Source of the DNA: Symsagittifera roscoffensis | Taxonomy: Eukaryota > Xenacoelomorpha > Acoela > Convolutidae | DNA length: 64,000 bases | Assembly: GCF_963678635.1 (NCBI RefSeq) | Contig: NC_087064.1 | Coordinates: 29,968,248 to 30,032,247 of the forward strand | Direction of reading: 5' to 3' | In this document: positions 10,151 through 19,572 of the stretch, piece after piece | Layout: every line of letters begins with the position of its first letter | Numbering within the stretch: the first letter of the stretch is position 1 | Program-made: the position numbers and the translations under genes | Notes under the pieces: generated by a model | The model's database searches: none | What the model saw: the letters and a program-made list of their open reading frames with translations, nothing else | What the model was told of the DNA's origin: nothing

Positions 10151-11300
10151 TTTTAAAATTAATTTCGTAGAATATATCTATTGGTGGCATCAAATGATAT
10201 ACGTAAGTGTTAATGAAACGAAACAACTAAGTTAAATAAAAGTCTCATATATGTTTTCAGTGATTTTGCCAATGAAGTCGTTTGATATGGAAAGTCCAGT
10301 TGTATGCTAATGGTCAATTTCGGATTTAGTTTCAAATACAAAGATCTGAAGTTTTGGAGATTTGACCATTTTAGTTTAAAAAGAACCTTAGTTCAAACTT
10401 TTTTATCGTTCAATTTTTGAAATAAAAAAGCACTGTTAGATGCACAGTCTATTGTTACAGCTGCATTCATTTCGTTGTTTTCTCATTAATTATATATAAG
10501 CAGTTTTCACGTTTTGTATCTGTTTGAGGCACCGGAGGTGCGTTAAACCCTAGTTGCCTATTAAGTTCACTGTCTGGATCAGACCCGTCTCCTTGTAGTT
10601 CACCAAACTTGGATATCATCGCCAAGTGAACATACTCACAAAGTGTTCGTTGGCCGGTCGCACATCAGAATGTTGGTGCAAGAAGATGCTAAAACTGAGC
10701 AGTAACGTAAAAAAAAAACAATTCAATGCCCGTTCGCTCTGTCAATCCTTATCGGGCACATCGAAATGACGCAATAGTACGAAGACTTAGCTTTCTCGAT
10801 GGCGGGGTTGAAGGTACTGAGAGTCCTTTTTTGCGACCGCAACAATATGAATGCCCAATTTGAAAATCGGATCCGCAGAACCTACTAGCTGACCAGTATA
10901 GCGTTTTTAATCATACGTGAGTGGTTTTGAGAGATAGTTGTGCTTCACTTCATAAATTGCTTTAGGAAATTAAAAATGGCCATCAAAAAAGGTTTCTTAA
11001 ATTGGCAAAAATTCCAATTCCTAATTCACAAAATTAAAACTGCTCATCACTGTTTGCTGATAAATAATAATTCCCATTCTGCATATATGATGGTTTCTTT
11101 TGGGAGTAATGTTTAATAGTTTGAATTATTAATACTGTTTCTATCTGTATTTGCATCAAGAAATTTATTAATAATTAGGATCAAGACGGTATCAAGATGC
11201 TATCAATTATTATCGATATGAGAGACTACTTATATCCAAGCGCGATTCCAAGCGAAAAACAAAACAAAACAGTGGCTTTTTGGTGAGAGAAAAACCGAGA
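10150..11300. other. Intron sequence with an unassigned GC-richer island
   Basis: Mostly AT-rich. From about 10560 to 10860 the base composition is more balanced and frames are open for about 30-50 codons on both strands, but no domain, splice pair or transposon family is recognisable. It may be an old transposon fragment. Confidence 0.35.
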
Positions 11301-11451
11301 GTAAGCCTCAAATTCCGCTGCCTGTTGGGTGATACGACATGGAGAGCAAGAAACAAGGAAAGAGCTCGAAAAAGGAAGCACCAGTTCTTTTCTGTGCCAT
11401 ATCGACACATGGGTACGCACAGGTTACTTTTCGGCGGTTTCTTTACTTAAG

Positions 11452-11550
11452 CAGATGCGTGAATGGGTTGGAAAATTTTGTCTACCTTGTGGACCAACCA
11501 TGTTGATTTTAGAGCTGTGTGAAAACGAAGAAGACCGCAAAAGCGTGTAA
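11452..11550 (+). CDS. Candidate small ORF or terminal exon, unrecognised
   Basis: After a possible acceptor (ttacttaagcag) the frame starts ATG CGT GAA TGG and runs 32 codons to TAA, which overlaps an AATAAA polyadenylation-like signal (11550-11555). The peptide MREWVGKFCLPCGP...CENEEDRKSV has a CxxC but no known domain. The start is phase 0, unlike the phase 1 exons around it. It could be an alternative terminal exon or chance. Confidence 0.25.
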   Translation, partial: QMREWVGKFCLPCGPTMLILELCENEEDRKSV

Positions 11551-11679
11551 TAAATAACTTTTGATCAAGGCTTTATGTGCATATACAAGTTATAGGACTA
11601 TAATGCCAAAATTGCACGACCTGATATAGTTTTCAAGTTGTCTTATTTGTAATGAAGGAGTTAAGGGGATCAAATCTGC

Positions 11680-12120
11680 AATCGTTTTTTCTGAAGTATT
11701 TTTTATTGATTCAGTTTTTGTACCGAAATTTGAAAATGGGGCTGAACTTTGTATTCGGCTGTGTTTTAGTTTTTTCCGTGCAAAATCAGGTACCACAACT
11801 TATCATTGGAGTGAATCGAATGATATATCATATTAAATCCCTTTCAGATGTGATTCGAACCACAAAAAGTATCCAAAAAGTTTTCCTATTCAAAAACATT
11901 TTTTAAAAATTTTTTCCAATTTTTTTGTGGAAAATTGTTGTCAAATGTATCTAATTTTTTTTTGCTATCGTAGTTCTAGCTTCTAGTTTTGATCCTCTCC
12001 ACTCAAAAAATATAAAACGACGCAATTTGAAACAATAAGAAACTTATGTAGATTCTTAAGAATATAGTCGGAACATTCTGTGATACTTGAACAGCAACCG
12101 GCTATCCTTGTCTCTAATTG
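11680..12120 (+). repeat. Dispersed repeat B, copy 1
   Basis: Ordered blocks TTTTTTCCGTGCAAAATCAG, ATATCATATTAAATCCCTTT, GATTCGAACCAC and GTCGGAACATTCTGTGATAC recur at about 25490-26110 and 27370-27960, partly at 22140-22350, and inverted at about 30870-31110. Non-coding; family unknown. Confidence 0.6.
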
Positions 12121-12289
12121 GGTTATTTTAGTTTAAAAAATGTTTCAAGATTTTTCAAATTCAAAGATCTTTTATGCTGATATATTTGTTTCTTTGAAAT
12201 TCAAAATATTAGAAATGTCCAAAAAAATTTCGGTTTCCTTGAATTCAGTGCCATTTTTGACGGTCGATGAACGTATTGAAGACTTTTTT

Positions 12290-12560
12290 TTATAGATCGA
12301 GTAAACAGTCTTAAAATGCTCTTATTACTACAGATATGCATTCATACAAATTAATGCATTTATGAATGCAATCTTCGAGTTAGTTCATTTTAATTTTATC
12401 TGCTCAAAGTTGGTTAAATTGCAATTTCAAATAAGAAGTGGAAATAGCCCGAAAAACGAAAGACTTCTAGTTTCGAAAGTGTAATTTATTTTTATAGATT
12501 TGCCAGAGGAATAAAAATTTTTCCTAATGATCCAATTTTGTCAAATTTAGTTAATTGTAT
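12290..12560 (+). repeat. Dispersed intron repeat A, copy 2
   Basis: Contains CTTAAAATGCTCTTATTACT, TGCATTTATGAATGCA and TTTCGAAAGTGTAATTTATT in the same order as the copy at 1590. It is followed by the block TGCGTTCATTGACTCTTTTC at 12723, which in other copies leads into an exon. Here the region after TTTCAG (12830) is open in phase 1 for about 40 codons, but no convincing donor follows. Confidence 0.6.
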
Positions 12561-13059
12561 CAAAGAAGTGGCTAACATAAATTTCTCTTGAAATTCAAAG
12601 AATGTGTTTAAATTCGAAAGTTGAAGTTTTTTATAAGTCAGTTTTTTATCTGTTTTCTTCCGTCAGTTGTTTTTCTTTTTTCTTTAAAAAGTCACTCAAG
12701 TCAGTTTTGATTCTGTTTTCTTGCGTTCATTGACTCTTTTCAACCTCTTTTCCAATGTTCTTTTTTTTACTACAACTTTTCTGCCTGTGTCATACATGAA
12801 TCTACGTTTTGATATACACTTTCAATGTTTCAGCATTATATTCATTGAAACGATTTGGATTGCACTGCATATTTCATCAAAATTTTTGTTATGTCAGTAT
12901 TGTAGATTTTCCGAGATGTGTCGGAGCATTAAAAAACTAATTTTCATTTTTTTTTTTTGCGTCTCCGGGGAATATTTAAAAACTTAAAGTATTGAAATTA
13001 TTCACCGTTTATTGCGTTTTTAATTTGCGTTTTTTGGTGGGTGTTTCCTCCTTAAGCAT

Positions 13060-13196
13060 AGTTTGGCGACATGGAAACCTTGAAAAAATTTATTTGGTCG
13101 ACTAAAAATGAATGTCGTGAAATAGTACCCGAGGAGATTGAGGGAGTGAAACCTTAAGATGGTTTACGTCCCCCTAAATGGGCCCCTGCCTCTTTG
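13060..13196. repeat. Decayed fragment of the CAGGGGCGGA MITE family
   Basis: Shares TTTGGTCGACTAAA, AAATAGTACCCGAG and a C-rich end GGGCCCCTGCC with the elements at 31245-31592 and 38207-38619. The ends have decayed. Confidence 0.5.
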
Positions 13197-13319
13197 TATC
13201 ATTTATTTGCACCAGTTTTAAGAAATTTAAGAAATTTTTTTACCGAAAATTTTTTTGTTTGCTCTTTACAAGTTTACATTGTATAAGCTGAATTAGTATA
13301 GTTAATTTGTTTCTGAAGA

Positions 13320-13640
13320 CTGCAAATTTTTTAAGAGTAATGAACAAAGTGAAGACTTATATAATTCTTGCTGATTTTATTTCTGTTTTTTTCAGGAAAA
13401 GTTTTTAATGAATACAGAATATTGATGCATTTATTAATGCATAATGCACTTAGGTATATATGCATTTTTTGAGTTCAATTGAAATTCATCTGCTGACAGT
13501 GACGTAAATAGCACTCAAAATACGAACGTGGAAATTGCGCGAAAAAACGTGAGCGATTTCTAGTTTCGAAAGAGTAATTTAATTTTTAGATTTCCAGCGG
13601 AATAAAAACTTTACCTATTGATCCAGTTTTCTCTTGTCGG
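13320..13640 (+). repeat. Dispersed intron repeat A, copy 3
   Basis: AAGAGTAATGAACAAAGTGAAG, GCACTTAGGTATATATGCAT, AGTGACGTAAATAGCACTCA and TTTCCAGCGGAATAAAAACT match copy 1 closely. It lies directly before the exon at 13864, joined to it by a block ending TTGGCTATGTTTTC. Confidence 0.7.
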
Positions 13641-13863
13641 CTCATGTTATAAAAAAAACGCCAATACTAAATTGTTCTAAAATTTCAAAGAGCTTAAAGG
13701 ACATTTTTTTTCTTTGAAATTCCAAAGTTCAAATTCGAAAGTTCAAAAATTCAAAGAGCTTAAAAGGTATCTATTTTTTTCTTTGAAATTCCTCAGTGTT
13801 TTTTTTGTTAACTTGTGTCCAGTACTCTTTTTCAATCTTCGATTGGCTATGTTTTCTTTATAG

Positions 13864-13989
13864 GTCGGAAAAAGAGGAGAAAAAAAGTAGAAATGGCGAA
13901 TTGCAATATTGAGCAGAATTCATGCGAGCAGCATAATGATATTCGAGTTTCAAATGAGCGAGAGGACATAACGACAACTGAAACTGCAG
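13864..13989 (+). CDS. Phase 1-1 exon encoding a basic (NLS-like) and acidic peptide
   Basis: Acceptor tctttatag|GT and donor GCAG|gttagg bound 126 bases, open only from phase 1 (41 codons plus split codons at each end). The peptide begins RKKRRKKVE, a strong monopartite nuclear-localisation-like cluster, and continues with a polar Glu/Asn-rich stretch. That fits a nuclear protein such as a transcription factor. The donor is weaker than the others. Confidence 0.5.
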
Positions 13990-14004
13990 GTTAGGCAACT
14001 TGTT

Positions 14005-14245
14005 TTTCAATGCTTCAAACAAGATTAGTACCCTTCATAGACAAGGGACGAAAACGGCATTCGAGCATTTCAGTTCTTTTTGGAGAACCGCCATTGCAGC
14101 CCGAGGACGTAAATGCATTTTTTTCGGTATTTTCCGGAATGGAAAATGCTGCCTCACTCTCGCCAAATCGGGTTCGATCATTTTGGGCCACGGACCACTG
14201 ACCTTATGACGTAGAATCCGAAACTCAAATCATTTCTTCACATCT
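14005..14245. other. Balanced-composition insert, open in several frames, unassigned
   Basis: GC-richer than its flanks and open for about 60 codons in two plus frames and for 40 or more codons on the minus strand (with KIPKKMHLRPRAAMAVLQKE). No splice sites or family recognised. It directly follows the donor of the exon at 13864-13989. A transposon fragment is the likeliest explanation. Confidence 0.35.
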
Positions 14246-14289
14246 GGCCGGAATGTTTTATTTTGTTCTGCACTAAGCTCGCTGACATA

Positions 14290-14560
14290 GATTTTTTAAG
14301 AGTAATGAACGTAGTGAAGACTCTTATAAAGCTCATTTTTTTCAGGAAAAAGTCTTAAAATATTGACGCACTTACATATATATGCACTTTTTGAGTTAAA
14401 TTGAAATTAATCTGCTGAAAGTGACGTAAATAGCACTCCAAATACGAACGTGCAACTGGCGCAAAAATTTAATTTTTAGATTTCCAGAGGAATAAAAACT
14501 TTACCTGGTGATCCAGTTTTCTTAAGTTGGGTTAATATTATCAAAATAGTATAAATGTCA
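14290..14560 (+). repeat. Dispersed intron repeat A, copy 4
   Basis: AAGAGTAATGAACGTAGTGAAG, AAAGTGACGTAAATAGCACT and CCAGAGGAATAAAAACTTTA match the other copies in order and spacing. Confidence 0.65.
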
Positions 14561-15872
14561 CATAAATCCAAAGATTGTTTACTGTAGCCTATTTTAAAGC
14601 GTAGATCGGTGGAATTATTTTTCATGTTCGTTTGCATAAAAAGCTATGCAATCGATTCATTAGGTAATATTAATAATAAATTGAGAGAAAAAGCCGATAT
14701 GAAAGACCTTTAACCAATTTACCAGGACACAAATCGTCAAACATGTAAGTTAGATAATACTGGTTTTTGTTTCGAATTTCAAAAAATTTCAGCGTATAAG
14801 GTAGCAGAATAATTTTAAGTACAAGTTTTGTTTGACGAAAACTCTTGTCAACTTTTTGTAAAGCAATATACATTAACTCATTTTATTCCGTCAAAGCGGA
14901 AAATTTCAATTGCAGTTTACTTGATTTCCAGTTAAATGATAATTTTGATTGGATTTTATAATTTTTTGCGTTTGATTTTGCGAAAATGATTTGTTTCTGG
15001 CTGGCTCATAAATCCCAATGTATTTTGAAAACCATCGCGTTATCTAAATACTAATTAGTAACAACTCAAATATGAACTAATTAACATTAAATAATAGTTC
15101 AGTAGACTACAAGCAGATATCAGAATATTAGCTGTATTGTAACCAGAATTGACATTAAGAGTCGATTAAATTAGATCAGACTCTTATAGGTTGTGATGAT
15201 TTTTTTCGGCTATGAGATAATAAGTCTAAATGGACCAGATGGGTCCCATCAAAGTTTCAACTAACTTAATTTCACTATTGTAAACTGCTTATTTTTTATC
15301 CGTTCCGTTATGCGAGCCGTCCTCCCCTCTTTGATTGCTTACAATGACCTTTTTCGAGATTTTATTGCTATCGCCGGTACGTTTATTCATAATGTATGAA
15401 AATCGAGAAAATTTTCAAAACAAAATAAACATCGAAAAGGAGTGTTTTTTGCTGCTTTTGTTTTCTAAATTGCCTATTTTTTTTCTTGAAGAGAAATGGA
15501 ATGAGGTCAAAAATGCCAGAAAGAGATGTACCGATTGCAAATTCAGCGTTAAAAGTCTAGTAGAATCAAACTTTATTTTTGTCCAATTCAGTCTGAAACT
15601 CTCACAGTCCTGTTTTTCTCAACGGGGAGAAATCTAAAAACACTTTAGTAGGGAAATCACGAATAATAGTGATTTTCATATCAACCCTAACTTGTCGAGT
15701 TTTCTTTGTGGTAGTCATAAAATGGTTTGGAAAAATTGAAAAAACACGGACGTTACGTCATATTTCGTTCCCATTTTTGGATAGTGGTCGCAACAGTAAA
15801 CGAACGTAGTACACTACAAGCAGATATCAGGTTTTTCGCTAACTAGTAGCGAGTATTGCTGTTATGTTTTAG
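14560..15872. other. Intron sequence
   Basis: AT-rich DNA with a 100-codon open frame at 15335-15637. It contains a Lys/Arg/Cys-rich segment (EEKWNEVKNARKRCTDCKF) but no recognised domain, and no splice pair fits it to the phase 1 series. No gene supported. Confidence 0.35.
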
Positions 15873-15974
15873 GCGCTGATCTACGGGATGTTGCATCGGC
15901 TCAAATGGATCCCTCTTGTAATCATTTATCTTCAACTCAGGAATTTGAGATCAACCCTCGTCAACGCGATAAAG
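15873..15974 (+). CDS. Phase 1-1 exon, duplicate a (GC donor)
   Basis: Acceptor gttatgttttag|GC, 102 bases, then AAAG|gcaag: a GC-AG type donor with otherwise perfect consensus. Peptide ADLRDVASAQMDPSCN... ending NPRQRDKG. The exon at 16880-16981 has the same length, phase, GC donor and a related peptide (shared SAQ in the middle and QRD-K/E-G at the end), so the two arose by duplication. No domain recognised; polar and probably disordered. Confidence 0.6.
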
Positions 15975-16589
15975 GCAAGATTTTCTCTTTTAAACGTCAA
16001 ATAAATCCAAAGATTATTTTATTACAGTATCTTTTAAAGCATTTATCGATGAAATTATTTTTTTACGTTTGATTGAATCATTTTTAGGTTTTCGATCATT
16101 TTCTTATATAAAAAGCTTTGCAACCTATTTATCAGGTAGTGCTTAAAATAAATTGAAAGAAAACCCGACACGCCCCCATACCAATTTACCAAGCCTCAGT
16201 TCCTCAAAAACGTGAATTCGAATGCTCAAACATGTTAATTAGAGCTTTGTACTTTAGAATAATACTGGTTTTTGTTTCGAATGCCAAAATTGGTCAGCAT
16301 ATAAAGTAGCGGAATAATTTGAAGTGCAAATGTTTGTTGACGAAAACTCTTGTCAAATTTTGTGAAGCAATGTTCATTTACGCATTTTAAAACGGAAAAA
16401 TCCAAGCGTAACGAGATTGGTTACGAAGATTCGATTCGCGTAGTTCAGACTCTTCTAGCCCGTGATGATTTTTTGTCGGATATTTTCAGGAATGGTCCTG
16501 AAATTAGTTCAGGCTCAAATTTACTTTTTCGTTGTTTGAATTTTGCTTTATTTGAAAGTTCTGTTCATTCTCTTTGTTAGATGGAATGC

Positions 16590-16765
16590 AAACTACGCTA
16601 TCGAACACCAAAAGTGTTTAGGTCACAAATCATGATCGACTTTCAATTTCAAAAGTTGATTTATTTTTTCAGATTTTGCAGCGGAATAAGAATTTTTCTA
16701 TTAATCCATTATCCGGAAATACGGTTAATTTTATCACAAAAAATGTCAATCATATATGGTTTTTT
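16590..16765 (+). repeat. Partial intron repeat A upstream of the duplicate b exon
   Basis: Contains TCGACTTTCAATTTCAAAAG, TTTTGCAGCGGAATAAGAAT and AATTTTATCACAAAAAATGTC, the 3' part of repeat A. It is followed by GCGTCTATTGACAATTATCC and TTGGCCATGTTT, and then the exon at 16880. Confidence 0.5.
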
Positions 16766-16879
16766 AACTTCATAGAGCTTTAAGGCCATTGTTTTTTTGA
16801 TATTCAAAATTTTGTATTTTTTTATATCTGCGTCTATTGACAATTATCCAAGTGTTTATTGGCCATGTTTTTGTTTTAG

Positions 16880-16981
16880 GTGCTGAAATACAGAATTTTA
16901 CATCGGCTCAAATTAATCTCTCTGAATATCATCCATCTGTGACTCAAAAATTCCAGAGCAACTATCTCCAACGTGATGAAG
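16880..16981 (+). CDS. Phase 1-1 exon, duplicate b (GC donor)
   Basis: Acceptor tttgttttag|GT, 102 bases, GAAG|gcaag. Peptide AEIQNFTSAQINLSEYH... ending YLQRDEG. It aligns without gaps to the exon at 15873-15974 over its whole length. That two neighbouring exons share both length and the rare GC donor is good evidence for duplication and for both being real exons. The upstream intron carries repeat A, unlike that of duplicate a. Confidence 0.6.
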
Positions 16982-17284
16982 GCAAGTCTTTTCTTTCATA
17001 CATCAACCACGCTATTTCAAATTTTGTCAAATTTAGAAAAATGCTGATTTTTGTTTCGAATGCCGGAGTTCGTTAACATAAGCTTTGGTAGAATAACTTA
17101 TAGTGCCGTTTTTTATGGGGATATCTTTCACTTCAGTTAATAAATTTAATTTGTTTGCAGTTAATTTAATCCATCTAGACCGGTAGCTTTTGAAACAGAC
17201 TTCACAATTTCTTTTACTTGAGAGTCTATGTTTTTAGATATAATTTTCCAGTAATTTTGTTGTCTAGAGCATGTTTTTTTGCAG

Positions 17285-17344
17285 GTGTTGATCAGCAAGA
17301 AGTTCTTTTGCCTCACAGTATCTCCTCAAATCTACACGATGAAG
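17285..17344 (+). CDS. Phase 1-1 small exon
   Basis: Acceptor ttttttgcag|GT, 60 bases, donor GAAG|gtatct. The peptide VDQQEVLLPHSISSNLHDEG ends in the same H/R-D-E-G pattern as the two 102-base exons and may be a shortened third copy. Exon length is a multiple of 3, so it could be skipped without breaking the frame. Confidence 0.5.
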
Positions 17345-17544
17345 GTATCTGTTTCTTTGTAAAACGTTTTTTGAAATCAGTGAAATGGTTTCTGATTTTC
17401 TGAAGTGTCAATGGACGAAATGAAGGCACTTTTTTAGGTTGTGCAGTTTTTCAGGAAAGTTGTTCACGCTCAAATTTGGTCTTTCGATGTTTGACTTTTT
17501 TTAGATGAATTCAAAATCATGCGCTAAAAAATCAGTCTGTTGGC

Positions 17545-17570
17545 TATATATATATATATATGAAGGAATG
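17545..17570. repeat. Short TA microsatellite
   Basis: TATATATATATATATATA run within the intron after the exon at 17285-17344. Confidence 0.8.
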
Positions 17571-18099
17571 AAAGGGCCGTGTTTTTTCAGGGCTTTTTTC
17601 ACGAAAAATTGAATTAATTTATCCAATTCCGGCTGTCACGACAGATTTGAGTGAGTTTTATTGAGATCCCAATCTTACTTTTCTGTTTTTACTGAAGCCT
17701 ATCCCCGCTTTGTTTTTGCCCCGTAATAATCGGAGCCTTTTGAACGGTGTTCCAGAAAGCATAATTCTCATCGTACTTTGTGATTAAAGTATGCATGTTA
17801 CCATAAGAATGAAACATCCACATGCATGAATGTTTTATTGAGCCGCTCTGACAATTATGAGGAAGCTCTCCGACAAAGGCAAGCCAGTAATTCAAGATCG
17901 ATTGCAAAATCTTTTTTCCGTCTATTTTAAAAAAAATTGGAACGTTTTGCTCCTAATTTATTGCTTCTAATTTATTGCCTTTTTGGACACAAAAATCAAA
18001 AATAAATCACATGAAAGTTGCTTTTGAGTTTTTGGCGAAATATCAGGGCCAGTAGATCGGTTGTTTTTATGATATTAAACATGCATGGATTTATTTTAG

Positions 18100-18186
18100 T
18101 CGGCATTCAGCAGCAAATTACATATCATACAGTTTCTCCCTCCAAGTGCAATTCCGCTGAACCTCAACGACATCGACGAAAAAATG
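18100..18186 (+). CDS. Phase 1-1 small exon with basic end
   Basis: Acceptor atttattttag|TC, 87 bases, strong donor AATG|gtaagc. Peptide GIQQQITYHTVSPSKCNSAE... ending RHRRKNG, a basic cluster of nuclear-localisation type. Phase and length again allow skipping or inclusion in frame. Confidence 0.5.
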
Positions 18187-18334
18187 GTAAGCTTTTTGTA
18201 AGCTTCTTGAGTAGTAGCGAAATTCTGCTCTGTTTCCTAAATAAATTATTTTTGTGCAAGTTTTGTAACAGTCCATCGTTCGAAAGATTATCTTTTTTTT
18301 CTGACCTTCATAGTCTAAGTTGGTGGAGTCTAAG

Positions 18335-18480
18335 TTTTATCAGGTTTCCCAGCGAATTAAAAAGTTTACTTGTTGATCCAGTTTTCTCACAGAGGGTTTG
18401 TTTTGTCAAAGCAGTGTTAATCATAATTTATTTTAGAAATTCAAAGAGCTTTAAGGTCATCTATTTTTTCTTGGAAATTC
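18335..18480 (+). repeat. Partial intron repeat A
   Basis: GTTTCCCAGCGAATTAAAAAG and GATCCAGTTTTCTCACAGAG match the 3' part of repeat A. They are followed by TGCGTTCATTGACTCTTTTC at 18508, the block that also precedes other exons. Confidence 0.45.
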
Positions 18481-18619
18481 GAAACAAGTCACAATTGTTT
18501 TGTTTACTTGCGTTCATTGACTCTTTTCCAGCTTTTTGTTGGATATATTTGCCTCTGTCAATAGGTTTAGTGTGGTAACTCAAACTCTTCTTGGTGGAAA
18601 TAAAGTGTATCTGTTTTAG

Positions 18620-18672
18620 TGCTGAAATCCAACATTCTGATTGCAGACCAAAAGAAACCAAAAGAAGCTGAA
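18620..18672 (+). pseudogene. Possible broken copy of the duplicated exon or alternative terminal exon
   Basis: After acceptor tctgttttag the sequence TGCTGAAATCCAACATTCTG resembles the start of the exon at 16880 (GTGCTGAAATACAGAATTTT). Read in phase 1 it runs ...LIADQKKPKRS to TGA at 18670-18672. A good donor (T|gtaagta, 18717) follows further on but lies beyond the stop. Either this is a terminal exon ending in a basic tail, or one extra A in the run at 18661-18664 has broken a cassette exon. Confidence 0.35.
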
Positions 18673-18896
18673 GAAAAGCATCCATATCTCAAAAAATTAA
18701 AATTTCATCCTTTTTGTAAGTATGGTTTTTATTGAATAAGCAAAATTACGTAATTTGTTTATGATTGATGTCATTGGGGACTGATTGAACTCGTGAAAAT
18801 TTAACCTGAAGGTAAATAGCTAGGAAAAGAAAAAGAATTATGTATTCTGTTGTTATACTGAATCTCATGTTATTCAGTAAGTACGGCTTTGTTTAG

Positions 18897-19010
18897 GCGT
18901 CTTGAAGCAGCCTGGTCGTCCCGAAGTTTCCTTGGGTTTTGATATAGATCGACTTCGACAACAGGGTAATGAAAAAAGAGACGACAATGAAATGCTTCCT
19001 CCCACTACTA
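18897..19010 (+). CDS. Phase 1-1 exon
   Basis: Acceptor tttgtttag|GC, 114 bases, donor ACTA|gtacgta. The peptide contains VLKQPGRPEVSLGFDIDRLR and QQGNEKRDDNEMLPPTT; KQPGRPEV is weakly like an AT-hook (GRP core). Open only from phase 1, like its neighbours. No domain is certain. Confidence 0.5.
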
Positions 19011-19129
19011 GTACGTAATTTTCCCGAATTGAATAGTCGATTTTTTTTTGTAAATTTGTGTAAATGAATGATTTCAAAATTGTGGTTAGTTCTTTTAAAA
19101 CTTAAGATTCACACAAGGTTTTATAGGTG

Positions 19130-19335
19130 GGCGAGGATATAATAAATTCAAATAAAAATCAGGGAGGATCTAAGATTTGCTTAACGTGTGAGGGGTTGAA
19201 GTTTTTGGTGGTCCATTCAAATACATTTTCTGAACTTTCCTAAAGCTAGCGCCTTCAGAAAATTTTTTGGGTTGGCTGGCCATAATTGATATCTTAAAAT
19301 GGTACCAAAGGGTCCCCTTTGGATGATAATAATGT
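19130..19335. repeat. Decayed CAGGGGCGGA-family MITE
   Basis: CAGGGAGGATCTAAGATTTG, AAGTTTTTGGTGGTCC and GATATCTTAAAATGGTACCA match the arrangement in the elements at 31245 and 38207. Ends degraded. Confidence 0.45.
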
Positions 19336-19560
19336 CAGATTTGAGATGAGGAAGCGGGCGTTCGCATCTCTGTCCTTCCAACTCTAAATCTATTAGAAAT
19401 GACACTAACGTGATTTGTGATTCGAATAATCTTGCAGTTTCTTCTACGTAAACTGATATGATTTTGACCGCTGTTTTAGATATTGAAGTTCCTTCGGTTG
19501 TTTTTCTCGACTGACAGAACAGTTCCTGAGCTTTTGAGCGCAATTCTTCGGATAGATCAG

Positions 19561-19572
19561 GTGCAGAAAATG
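19561..19572 (+). CDS. Possible 12-base micro-exon
   Basis: Between gatagatcag and gtaatt lies GTGCAGAAAATG, which fits phase 1-1 (G-A-E-N-G). A second donor gtaagt lies 13 bases on. So short an exon cannot be called from sequence alone. Confidence 0.2.

Noticed and set aside
17689-17907. 72-codon minus ORF
   Set aside because: No motif and no splice context; sits in an intron of the plus-strand gene.
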